Source: Chloroflexi bacterium RBG_16_70_13
Lineage (GTDB): Bacteria; Chloroflexota; Limnocylindria; Limnocylindrales; CSP1-4
DNA length: 7,464 bases
Direction of reading: 5' to 3'
Assembly: GCA_001795245.1 (NCBI GenBank)
Contig: MGOD01000073.1
Span: 38,182 to 45,645, forward strand
Of the stretch, positions 1-6,062 are shown one piece after another; the stretch's first letter is position 1, and every line of letters starts with the position of its first letter. The notes beneath the pieces are model-generated. The model was given only the letters and a program-made list of their open reading frames with translations, made no database searches and was not told where the DNA came from. The position numbers and the translations under genes were made by a program.

Positions 1-2
1 CG

Positions 3-275
3 GCGGCCGCCGGCGCCGAGGGCAGCGTCACCGTCGTCCCCCTCCATCCGCCCGGCCTGCCCGAGGGCTTCGACCCCCTCGCCGACGAGCTCGACGAGGA
101 CGGCGACGACATCGCCCTCCTCGCCAGCCGGCCGTTCCTCATTCGCGGTGCGGTGGCGGCGTCGGCGCTGAGCCTGGCGGGCGCCGCATTCGTCGCCTGG
201 CGCCGCTCGCGAGGTGCCTCGCCGATGGGTCGGGCAGCCCGCGCCGCGCACGCGCTGCGCGGCCGGCCGGTGTAG
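3..275 (+). CDS. C-terminal part of an unrecognised protein with one membrane segment (5' truncated)
   Basis: An open frame enters from the left edge and stops at TAG 273-275, giving about 90 visible residues. I do not recognise the family. The visible part has a Pro/Leu-rich stretch, then an acidic stretch rich in Asp and Glu (roughly bases 75-115). A hydrophobic Ala/Leu/Val segment follows at about bases 150-200 and ends in Trp-Arg-Arg. The tail of about 28 residues is basic. This pattern suggests a single C-terminal membrane anchor with a positively charged, probably cytoplasmic, end. That topology is inferred from the positive-inside rule. The third codon positions are strongly G/C, as in the genes that follow, which supports real coding. 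The stop lies 11 nt before the accD start, so the gene is probably in the same transcript. A link to lipid metabolism would be guilt by association only. Confidence 0.6.
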   Translation, partial: AAAGAEGSVTVVPLHPPGLPEGFDPLADELDEDGDDIALLASRPFLIRGAVAASALSLAGAAFVAWRRSRGASPMGRAARAAHALRGRPV

Positions 276-284
276 GGAGGGGAG
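276..284 (+). promoter_or_regulatory. Ribosome binding site of accD
   Basis: The purine run GGAGGGGAG follows the stop of the previous gene. Its GGAGG core (276-280) sits 6 nt before the GTG at 287. It is the strongest Shine-Dalgarno match in the window and decides the accD start. Confidence 0.75.
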
Positions 285-286
285 CC

Positions 287-1396
287 GTGCCGATCAAGCT
301 GCCATCGTTCCGGCCCCGCAAGGACGCCTATCCGCCGGACCTCTGGACGAAGTGCCCGTCCTGCTCGGAGATGCTCTTCAACAAGCAGCTCGACAAGGCC
401 GACCGCGTCTGCCCCAACTGCGGCCACCACTTCCGGCTCAGCGCCCAGGCCCGCCTTGACAGCCTCCTCGATCGCGACAGCTTCCGGGAGCTCGACGCCG
501 GGCTCCAAAGCCTGGACCCGCTGGGCTTCGTGGACCAGAAGCCGTATCCGGACCGCCTCGCGGCGGCACAGCTGGCCACCGGTCTCCGGGATGCCGCGAT
601 CCGGGGCGTCGGGACGATCGAGGGCCGGCGCGTCTCCATCTGTGTCATGGACTTCGGGTTCATGGGTGGCTCGATGGGCGCGGTCGTCGGCGAGAAGGTG
701 ACCCGGGCCGCCGAGCAGGCCCTCGCCGAGCGACTCCCGCTGATCGTCGTCTCGGCGTCGGGCGGGGCGCGGATGCAGGAGGGGACGCTCGCCCTCATGC
801 AGCTGGCCAAGACCTGCGCCGCCCTGGAGCGGCTCAAGGCTGCGCGGGTGCCCTATCTGTCGATCATGAGCGACCCGACGACCGGCGGCGTCTTCGCGTC
901 GTACGCGGTCCTCGGCGACGTCAACCTCGCCGAGCCCAACGCCCTCATCGGCTTCGCCGGGGCACGAGTCACGGCCGGGACGATCGCCCAGGAGCTGCCG
1001 GCCGGCTTCCAGCGGGCCGAGTTTCTCTACGATCACGGTTTCGTGGATCGCGTCGTCCACCGCCGCGAGCTTCGCCACGAGGTCGCCCTCCTCCTGCGCT
1101 ACCTGGCGCCCGCGGAGGTCGCCGCCGACGCGGCGCCGGCTGACGCCCGCCCGGCCTTCGATCCGCTCGGGTTCCTGTCGTCGCTCGCCGAGAGGGTTGT
1201 TCCGGACCTGGCGTCGGCCGAACCGGCGGCGTCGGCGGAGCGCGCGGAACCGGCGGCGGAACCGGCGGCGCCGGAGCCTGATCGCGAGACCACGGGGGAT
1301 GGAGCGCGAGTGGCGACGGACTCGGTCAAGGCCGACGTCGATGGGCCGGGCGAGCCGGTGCCGGCCCGTCCCTCACGCGAGGCGTCCGATGGTTGA
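287..1396 (+). CDS. accD: Acetyl-CoA carboxylase carboxyltransferase, beta subunit
   Basis: AccD pairs with AccA to form the cytoplasmic carboxyltransferase that moves the carboxyl group from carboxybiotin to acetyl-CoA, making malonyl-CoA. The 369-residue protein starts at GTG 287 behind a strong ribosome binding site. An N-terminal zinc ribbon has Cys23, Cys26, Cys42 and Cys45 in the family spacing CX2C-X15-CX2C. The crotonase-like core follows, with the GGSMG turn at 127-131, the hallmark SASGGARMQEG at 156-166, and a later SDPTTGGV segment. The core ends near residue 277. Escherichia coli AccD has 304 residues, so this one carries about 85-90 extra residues. These are low in complexity, rich in Ala, Glu and Pro, and include three copies of Glu-Pro-Ala-Ala. 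The last 8 nt overlap the accA start, which suggests coupled translation of the two subunits. Confidence 0.96.
   Translation: MPIKLPSFRPRKDAYPPDLWTKCPSCSEMLFNKQLDKADRVCPNCGHHFRLSAQARLDSLLDRDSFRELDAGLQSLDPLGFVDQKPYPDRLAAAQLATGLRDAAIRGVGTIEGRRVSICVMDFGFMGGSMGAVVGEKVTRAAEQALAERLPLIVVSASGGARMQEGTLALMQLAKTCAALERLKAARVPYLSIMSDPTTGGVFASYAVLGDVNLAEPNALIGFAGARVTAGTIAQELPAGFQRAEFLYDHGFVDRVVHRRELRHEVALLLRYLAPAEVAADAAPADARPAFDPLGFLSSLAERVVPDLASAEPAASAERAEPAAEPAAPEPDRETTGDGARVATDSVKADVDGPGEPVPARPSREASDG
1220..1270 (+). repeat. 12-bp repeat in the accD tail encoding Glu-Pro-Ala-Ala
   Basis: The 12-mer GAACCGGCGGCG occurs three times without mismatch, at 1220-1231, 1247-1258 and 1259-1270. The last two copies are in direct tandem. 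All are in frame and encode EPAA in the C-terminal extension of AccD. Expansion by slippage or unequal recombination is a plausible origin, so copy number may vary between strains. Confidence 0.7.
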
Positions 1397-2390
1397 CCGC
1401 CTGCTCGGGCGCAACCGGGAGGCGCCGCCAGACGCCCCGCTCGATGCCCGGACCGCCGTCTGGAACCGGGTCCAGCTGGCCCGGAACCTCCGTCGCCCGA
1501 GGACGCTCGAGCTCCTCGGCGAGATGGCCGACGAGATCGTGGAGCTGCATGGCGATCGCGGCTTCGGCGACGATGCGGCGATCGTGGCGGGGTTCGCCCG
1601 GCTCGACGGCCACCGGATCGCGTTCGTCGGCCAGCAGAAGGGCGCCGACACCGAGGAGAACATCCGGCGCAACTTCGGGATGCCCCACCCGGAGGGCTAC
1701 CGGAAGGCGATGCGGGTGATGGACCTGGCCGAGCGACTCGGCCTCCCGATCGTGAGCTTCGTCGACGTCCCGGGCGCCCACCCCGGCCCCGAATCGGAGG
1801 AGCGCGGGATCGCCGACGCGATCGCCCGCTCGATCGGGCTGATGAGCCGCCTCCGGACGCCGATCGTCGCGGTCATCACCGGCGAGGGCGGCTCCGGTGG
1901 CGCGCTCGCGATCGCCGTCGGCGACGTCGTCATCGCCCTCGAGAACGCCGTCTACTCCGTCATCAGCCCGGAGGGCTGCGCCTCGATCCTTTGGCGCACG
2001 GCGGACGAGGCGGCGACAGCGGCCCTGGCGATGCGGATGACGGCCGACGACCAGCTGGCCCTTGGCGTCGTCGACATCGTCGTCCCCGAGCCCGGCGAGG
2101 GCGCTCACGCCGACCCTGCCGAGACGGCCCGGCGCCTGCGGCCGATCATCGTCGGCGAGCTGGAGCGGCTCGGGCGCGTGCCGGCAGACGAGCTCGTGGA
2201 GGCCCGCTACCGGCGCTACCGGGTCCTCGGCGCCTACACTGAGGTCGCCGCGCCGGCGGTCGCGCCGACTCCCACACGGGGGCTGGGCGACCGGCTGCGC
2301 GACCTGCTCGATCCGACCCGCTGGTCGGGCGGGAACCCGATCCCGGGGACGTCGCGCCGCGACGAGCCCCCCGCCCGCGAGGAGGTCTGA
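1389..2390 (+). CDS. accA: Acetyl-CoA carboxylase carboxyltransferase, alpha subunit
   Basis: AccA is the partner of AccD in the carboxyltransferase. The open frame runs further upstream, but the upstream part is an Arg-rich shadow of accD. ATG 1389 is the sensible start: it has GAGG 6 nt upstream and gives 333 residues, against 319 in Escherichia coli. Family signatures are plain. HGDRGFGDD comes near residues 52-60, then GQQKG, then NFGMPHPEGYRKA, then the VDVPGAHPG segment. The oxyanion-hole GEGGSGGALA begins at residue 165, and VISPEGCASILWR follows. The core ends at the YRRYRVLGAY segment. About 50 further residues, rich in Pro and Arg, have no recognisable domain. The start overlaps the end of accD by 8 nt and the stop lies 3 nt before accB, so the subunits are probably made from one message. 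Confidence 0.96.
   Translation: MVDRLLGRNREAPPDAPLDARTAVWNRVQLARNLRRPRTLELLGEMADEIVELHGDRGFGDDAAIVAGFARLDGHRIAFVGQQKGADTEENIRRNFGMPHPEGYRKAMRVMDLAERLGLPIVSFVDVPGAHPGPESEERGIADAIARSIGLMSRLRTPIVAVITGEGGSGGALAIAVGDVVIALENAVYSVISPEGCASILWRTADEAATAALAMRMTADDQLALGVVDIVVPEPGEGAHADPAETARRLRPIIVGELERLGRVPADELVEARYRRYRVLGAYTEVAAPAVAPTPTRGLGDRLRDLLDPTRWSGGNPIPGTSRRDEPPAREEV
2379..2385 (+). promoter_or_regulatory. Ribosome binding site of accB
   Basis: GAGGAGG lies inside the last codons of accA, 8 nt before the GTG at 2394. It supports that GTG as the accB start and the long N-terminus that follows from it. Confidence 0.65.
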
Positions 2391-2393
2391 GGC

Positions 2394-3170
2394 GTGCCGG
2401 ACGATCGCGACGCCCCCCGCCGCCCCCCGCGCGGCGACGCCAGGCCGGACGACCCCGGCGAGGCCCGCCCCGACGCCGCCGTCGACGCCCGCCCCGACCC
2501 GCGGGGCGACGCAGCACGGGCGGCGGACCACGCCGGCATCGATCGCCTGGCCGGCACCCTCGTGCCGGCCCTCATCGCCAAGCTCGGAACGTTGAACGTC
2601 GGCGAGCTGGAGGTTCGGGAGGGCGACTGGAAGGTCCGGCTGCGGCGGCCGCCGGGCGGTGGCGCCTCGTACGGCCGGAGGGCCACGGATCGGCCGTCAC
2701 GAGCCCATCCCGGCCACGAGCTGCATGGTCACGCGCCGGCCAGCCCGGAGCCGCACCGGTCGACGCGGGCCATAGCGAGCGCAACGGCGGAGGCCACGAA
2801 CGGCAGCGGCGGCCCCGGCCTCGCCCCCGTCGGGCCGGGCCTGGGCGGCGAGGCGGCGACGGCCGGCGACCGCAGGCTGGGCGCCGGCGCGCTCGCGATC
2901 GGAGGATCGGCGGCCTCGGCGGACGCCCAGGCCCAGATCGCGACGTCGCCGGCCGTGGGCGTCTTCCAGCCCGGTTCCAAGGCCGTCGCGGGGACGCGTG
3001 TCCGGGCCGGCGACCGGCTCGGCGTGGTCGACATGCTCGGCGTGCCCCAGGAGGTCGTGGCGCCGGTCGACGGGATCGTGGTCGGCGTCATCGTCGACGC
3101 CGGCACGGCCGTGGAGTACGGCCAGGAGCTCGTCCACCTCGAGTCTGCGGTCGGGGCCGAGGGCCGCTGA
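2394..3170 (+). CDS. accB: AccB-like biotin carboxyl carrier homologue lacking the biotinylated lysine
   Basis: By position between accA and accC this should be the carrier that shuttles carboxybiotin between AccC and AccAD. The 258 residues fall into four parts. Residues 1-48 are Asp/Arg/Pro/Ala-rich and look disordered. Residues 49-85 match the usual AccB N-terminal motif: a short helix, then GELEVREGDWKVRLRR. Residues 86-180 form an Ala/Gly/Pro linker. Residues 182-250 are a biotinyl/lipoyl-type domain, opening with ATSPAVGVF and closing with VEYGQELVHLE. At the hairpin where biotin is normally attached (EAMKM), the residues are Asp213-Met-Leu-Gly216-Val, so Gly replaces the lysine. The flanking VV before and QEVVAPVDG after it align without gaps. 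Only Lys63, Lys80 and Lys196 occur in the protein, none at that site. Usual AccB length is about 150-170. The homology is secure; carrier function is doubtful. Confidence 0.88.
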   Translation: MPDDRDAPRRPPRGDARPDDPGEARPDAAVDARPDPRGDAARAADHAGIDRLAGTLVPALIAKLGTLNVGELEVREGDWKVRLRRPPGGGASYGRRATDRPSRAHPGHELHGHAPASPEPHRSTRAIASATAEATNGSGGPGLAPVGPGLGGEAATAGDRRLGAGALAIGGSAASADAQAQIATSPAVGVFQPGSKAVAGTRVRAGDRLGVVDMLGVPQEVVAPVDGIVVGVIVDAGTAVEYGQELVHLESAVGAEGR

Positions 3171-3173
3171 GCG

Positions 3174-4544
3174 ATGTTCCGCAAGATCCTCATCGCCAAC
3201 CGCGGCGAGATCGCCCTTCGGATCCTGCGCGCCTGCCGGACCCTCGGCGTGCAAGCCGTCGTGGCCTACAGCGAAGCCGACCGGGACAGCCTCCCGGTTC
3301 AGCTCGCGGACGAGGCGATCTGCATCGGCCCCGCGGACGCCCGGCGCTCGTATCTGTCCGCACCGGCGGTCATCTCGGCCGCGATCGTGACCGGCTGCGA
3401 TGCGATCCACCCCGGCTACGGCTTCCTGTCCGAGGACGAGACCTTCGCCGAGGTCGTCGGCGCCCACGACCTGACGTTCATCGGCCCGCCCCCGCCCGTC
3501 CTCGACCGGTTTGCGAGCAAGGAGGGCACGCGGCGGCTGCTCGGCAGCTACGGCCTGCCGACGATCCCCGGCTCGGACGGCATGCTCCGGGACGACGAGC
3601 ACGCCCTCGCCGAGGCCGCGAGGATCGGCTATCCGGTCCTCATCAAGCCCTCGGCCGGCGGTGGCGGCAAGGGCATGCGGATGGTCCGCACGCCGCGCGA
3701 GCTGGACTCGGCGATCAAGGTCTGTCGGTCCGAGGCGCGCTCGGCCTTCGGCGACGATTCGCTCTACCTCGAGAAGTGGCTGGAGGACAACCGCCACGTC
3801 GAGGTCCAGGTCGCCGTCGATCGCTACGGCCACGGCGTCCACCTTGGCGAGCGGGACTGCTCCGTCCAGCGCCGGCACCAGAAGATCCTCGAGGAGGCGC
3901 CGACCCCGGCCCTCTCACCGGCCGCCCGGGCGGACCTCTCGGAGCGGGCAATCCGGGCCGTCGTCGCCGCGGGTTACGAGAACGTCGGGACGCTCGAGTT
4001 CCTCGTCGACGGCGCCGGCGACTTCTACTTCATCGAGATCAACTGCCGGATCCAGGTGGAGCACCCGGTGACCGAGATGTTGACGGGCATCGATCTCGTC
4101 GCCACCCAGATCCGGATCGCGGCCGGAGAGCCGCTCGGCTTCAGCCAGGCCGACGTCCAGCTCCGGGGACACGCCATGGAGTTCCGGATCAACGCCGAGG
4201 ACCCGGCTCACGAGTTCCGCCCGGGGGCCGGGGTCGTCGAGGCCTTCCATATGCCCGGCGGCCCGGGCATCCGGATGGACACCCACCTCTACCCCGGCTA
4301 CGAGGTCCCGCCGTTCTACGACTCGCTCCTCGGCAAGCTCATCGTCTGGGGCCCGGACCGGGCGACGGCCATCCAGCGCGGCCGGGCGGCCCTCGACGAG
4401 CTGGTCGTGGACGGCCTCACGACGAACGTGGAGATCCACAAGGCACTCCTGGCGAATCAGACCTTCCTCGACGGCCGGATGACCACGAACCTCCTCGACC
4501 GGATCGGGAGCGCCGCCTTCCTGGCGGCCGCCGCCCGGACCTGA
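3174..4544 (+). CDS. accC: Biotin carboxylase subunit of acetyl-CoA carboxylase
   Basis: AccC is the ATP-grasp enzyme that carboxylates carrier-bound biotin using ATP and bicarbonate. The 456-residue protein opens with the family's KILIANRGEIALRILRAC, and ATG 3174 lies 10 nt after a GAGGG. Numbering stays close to Escherichia coli AccC (449 residues). Lys116, Lys158 in IKPSAGGGGKGMR, and the segment DCSVQRRHQK (228-237) are all present. So are Glu275, Glu288, Asn290, Arg292, Gln294, Glu296 and Arg338. Together these cover the ATP, magnesium, bicarbonate and catalytic positions, so the enzyme looks active. One small departure is Cys291 where the Escherichia coli enzyme has Thr in the FIEMNTR motif. 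Sequence similarity ends with the biotin carboxylase C-terminal domain. There is no fused carrier domain, so a separate biotinylated protein is needed. The gene begins 3 nt after accB. Confidence 0.96.
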   Translation: MFRKILIANRGEIALRILRACRTLGVQAVVAYSEADRDSLPVQLADEAICIGPADARRSYLSAPAVISAAIVTGCDAIHPGYGFLSEDETFAEVVGAHDLTFIGPPPPVLDRFASKEGTRRLLGSYGLPTIPGSDGMLRDDEHALAEAARIGYPVLIKPSAGGGGKGMRMVRTPRELDSAIKVCRSEARSAFGDDSLYLEKWLEDNRHVEVQVAVDRYGHGVHLGERDCSVQRRHQKILEEAPTPALSPAARADLSERAIRAVVAAGYENVGTLEFLVDGAGDFYFIEINCRIQVEHPVTEMLTGIDLVATQIRIAAGEPLGFSQADVQLRGHAMEFRINAEDPAHEFRPGAGVVEAFHMPGGPGIRMDTHLYPGYEVPPFYDSLLGKLIVWGPDRATAIQRGRAALDELVVDGLTTNVEIHKALLANQTFLDGRMTTNLLDRIGSAAFLAAAART

Positions 4545-4574
4545 GCCCTGTGATCAGCACCCTCTCCCAGAATC

Positions 4575-4578
4575 GGAG
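4575..4578 (+). promoter_or_regulatory. Ribosome binding site deciding the fabZ start
   Basis: GGAG sits 7 nt before GTG 4586. The other in-frame candidate, GTG 4550, has no comparable purine run upstream and would add 12 residues not expected in FabZ. Confidence 0.55.
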
Positions 4579-4585
4579 CCTGCCC

Positions 4586-5041
4586 GTGACCGAGACGATC
4601 CATACGACCCGCGAGATCGAGGCGCTCATCCCGCATCGCTGGCCGATGCTCATGGTCGACCGGATCGTGGAATACGACGCCGAGGCGAAGCGGATCGTCG
4701 GGATCAAGGGGATCACGGCGACTGAGTTCTGGGCCCAGGGCCACTTCCCGGGCCTGCCGGTCCTGCCGGGCGTCCTCCAGGTCGAGGCCCTCGCCCAGAC
4801 GATGGCCGTCTACGTCGCCAAGCAGCCCGGCTTCGGCGATCGGATCGGGCTCTTCGCCGCCATCGACGAGACCCGCTTCAAGCGGATCGTCGTCCCCGGC
4901 GACGTCCTTCGCCTCGAGGTCACGATGGAGAAGCTGGGGTCGCGCTTCGGGCGTGGCCGCGGCGTCGCGTCGGTCGACGGCGAGGTGGCCTGCGAGGCCA
5001 CGCTGAGCTTCGTCATCCCCCCGGAAGGCGTCCTGCGATGA
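4586..5041 (+). CDS. fabZ: 3-hydroxyacyl-[acyl-carrier-protein] dehydratase FabZ
   Basis: FabZ removes water from 3-hydroxyacyl-ACP to give trans-2-enoyl-ACP in the elongation cycle. From GTG 4586 the protein has 151 residues, the same length as Escherichia coli FabZ. The frame is open far upstream, but that part is a shadow of accC. The N-terminal PHRWPMLMVDRI matches the FabZ signature PHR-P-LLVDR. The hot-dog fold active site is QGHFPGLPVLPGVLQVEALAQ, with catalytic His53 and Glu67 on the central helix. The GHFPG-x-PVLPGVLQVEALAQ form and the lack of FabA features favour FabZ over the isomerising FabA. It lies 41 nt after accC. Its TGA overlaps an ATG at 5038, but what follows is probably not a gene. 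Confidence 0.94.
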   Translation: MTETIHTTREIEALIPHRWPMLMVDRIVEYDAEAKRIVGIKGITATEFWAQGHFPGLPVLPGVLQVEALAQTMAVYVAKQPGFGDRIGLFAAIDETRFKRIVVPGDVLRLEVTMEKLGSRFGRGRGVASVDGEVACEATLSFVIPPEGVLR

Positions 5042-5319
5042 CGCTGCTCGTCCCGGCGGGCACGCCCTGGCCACTCTTGCCGGCGGCCGTGCTGCTGCCA
5101 GCATCAGATCCGGGGCTGCGGGCGGCGCGATACGGGCCTCGGGTGCCCGAGCCCGACCGGGTCGTCGGTCGATCTCACGTTCCCGACGCCCGAGTCCCGA
5201 GGGGCCAGGCTGGCAGCGGCGCAGCCTATTGCGCCCGATGGGCCAGAGTTGATGCCACCAGCATCATGGCCGGCCAGAGGCCGCTGCCGGGCGCTGATCG
5301 AGCGGGCGCTACCGAATGA
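5038..5319 (+). CDS. Doubtful small ORF linking fabZ to the phosphoesterase
   Basis: This 93-residue frame opens with an ATG that overlaps the fabZ stop as ATGA, and closes with a TGA that overlaps the next gene's start as ATGA. Such a double coupling is what a real operon gene would show. Against it, by hand count about 74% of third positions are G/C, while second positions are near 67% G/C. Real genes here have far higher third-position and lower second-position values. The protein is Pro/Arg/Ala-rich with no recognisable domain. Apart from a mildly hydrophobic first 20 residues, it shows no signal peptide or membrane pattern. I think the stretch is more likely non-coding, and list the frame because of its end-to-end junctions. 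Confidence 0.22.
   Translation: MTLLVPAGTPWPLLPAAVLLPASDPGLRAARYGPRVPEPDRVVGRSHVPDARVPRGQAGSGAAYCARWARVDATSIMAGQRPLPGADRAGATE
5134..5154 (+). other. GC-rich stem-loop downstream of fabZ
   Basis: GGG-c-CTCGGG pairs with CCCGAG-CCC around a tight centre, with one bulged C at 5137. Sterically the loop is probably GTGC closed by CTCGG/CCGAG. No T-tract follows, so it is not a classical intrinsic terminator. It could slow polymerase or shield the 3' end of the acc-fabZ message from nucleases. Confidence 0.4.
5241..5271 (+). other. Stem-loop 45 bases before the phosphoesterase start
   Basis: TGATGC (5250-5255) pairs perfectly with GCATCA (5261-5266) around the loop CACCA. The stem continues outward as GGCCA (5241-5245) with TGGCC (5267-5271), leaving a one-sided bulge GAGT (5246-5249). 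That is 11 base pairs in total. The GCATCA strand also occurs at 5101-5106, inside a 9-base direct repeat CCAGCATCA (5098-5106 and 5258-5266), so an alternative pairing is possible. Function is unknown. Confidence 0.4.
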
Positions 5320-6062
5320 GCGCGAAGATCGCGGTCCTCTCCGATGTCCACGGGAATGTTGTCGCGCTCGAGGCCGTCCGAAAGGCGATCAAGAAGGAGA
5401 AGCCGGACGCCATCCTCGTCGCCGGCGACCACGTCCTCAACGGGCCCGAGCCGGGGGCGACGATCGACGCCCTGCGGGCGATGGAGACCGACGGGGCGGT
5501 GATCGTCCAGGGCAACACTGACGTGGCGGTCGCCGACTTCGACTACGCTGCGGCCTTCCCGTGGTACGCCGAGGGCGTTCCCGACGCCCTGCGCTACGCC
5601 GCCGAGTGGGCTCACGACGCGCTCGACGACGAGCGGCTCGACTGGCTCCGCCGCCTGCCGGCCGAGCGCCGGCTCCGACTCGAGGACACGCTCATCCTGG
5701 CAACCCATGCCTCGCCCGGCTCGCAGACCGCCGGCTTTGACCAGGACCTCGATGCCAGCGTCACCCTGGAGCGCCTGTCGCGGACCGACGCCCGGATCAT
5801 CTGCTGCGGCCACACCCACCTGCCCGAAGTCCGCGACTTCGGCTGGAAGCAGATCGTCAACGACGGCAGTGCGGGCTACGTCTTCGACGGCGACCCGACC
5901 GCGTCGTGGGCGCTGGTGACCCTCGAAGGCGAGACGGTGACAGCCGAGATCCGGCGAACCGAGTTCGACGCGCTCGCGGTGGCCAACGCGATCTCGGCCC
6001 GCGGCCTGCCGGGCGACGTCTACCGCGCAGCCACGGTCCGCACGGGCAAGCTGGTGCGATGA
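5316..6062 (+). CDS. Calcineurin-like metallophosphoesterase (YfcE/MJ0936-type)
   Basis: This 248-residue protein has every metal-binding block of the compact calcineurin-like phosphoesterases. These are SDVHGN (Asp10, His12), AGDHV (Asp38), QGNTD (Asn67, Asp69), THASP (His131) and CGHTH (His166, His168). The late segment VNDGSAG is also typical of the YfcE/MJ0936 subgroup (Metallophos_2 fold). Members hydrolyse phosphodiesters or phosphomonoesters using two divalent metals in the cytoplasm. The physiological substrate cannot be read from sequence. No signal peptide or membrane segment is visible. ATG 5316 is used because the conserved first strand begins at residue 4; the upstream purine run is weak. 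The stop overlaps the fabF start as ATGA, so it is probably co-translated with fabF. A role in lipid or CoA/ACP chemistry is only an inference from that position. Confidence 0.88.
   Translation: MSAKIAVLSDVHGNVVALEAVRKAIKKEKPDAILVAGDHVLNGPEPGATIDALRAMETDGAVIVQGNTDVAVADFDYAAAFPWYAEGVPDALRYAAEWAHDALDDERLDWLRRLPAERRLRLEDTLILATHASPGSQTAGFDQDLDASVTLERLSRTDARIICCGHTHLPEVRDFGWKQIVNDGSAGYVFDGDPTASWALVTLEGETVTAEIRRTEFDALAVANAISARGLPGDVYRAATVRTGKLVR

Larger units (their letters stand above)
5042..5315 (+). other. 274-base gap between fabZ and the phosphoesterase, probably non-coding and structured
   Basis: This is the only long stretch in the window without a convincing gene. Codon-position composition in every forward frame looks unlike the neighbours. 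It contains at least two stable stem-loops (listed separately) and a third small one (stem CCGAC/GTCGG, 5153-5168). I could not match it to RNase P RNA, tmRNA, SRP RNA, a tRNA, or a cobalamin riboswitch by their conserved boxes. It has no clear -35/-10 pair and no T-run after any hairpin. It could be a leader of the downstream genes, an RNA gene, or decayed sequence. Confidence 0.5.

Noticed and set aside
1197..1388. Upstream extension of the accA frame giving a 397-residue protein
   Set aside because: The added residues are Arg-rich nonsense read across the accD tail. ATG 1389 gives the normal AccA N-terminus and length.
1326..2531. 401-residue minus-strand frame opposite accA
   Set aside because: It is an antisense shadow caused by high GC at third positions. 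The plus-strand AccA signatures are unmistakable.
3000..3060. Frameshift as the cause of the missing lysine in accB
   Set aside because: The strands on both sides align with the family without gaps, codon use stays normal, and the frame continues to a sensible stop 3 nt before accC. No neighbouring frame restores EAMKM.
2697..3878. 393-residue minus-strand frame opposite accB and accC
   Set aside because: It is an antisense shadow with no recognisable domain, opposite two well-supported genes.
3776..4585. Long open frame upstream of fabZ giving a 421-residue fusion
   Set aside because: It is the +1 shadow of accC, rich in Arg, Gly and Pro. FabZ homology begins only after GTG 4586.
5134..5170. 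Intrinsic terminator after fabZ
   Set aside because: The hairpin is strong, but no T-run follows and the downstream genes continue the same pathway.
5906..6058. Upstream extension of the fabF frame
   Set aside because: It lies inside the phosphoesterase gene, is Arg-rich and lacks similarity. KAS II homology starts at ATG 6059.
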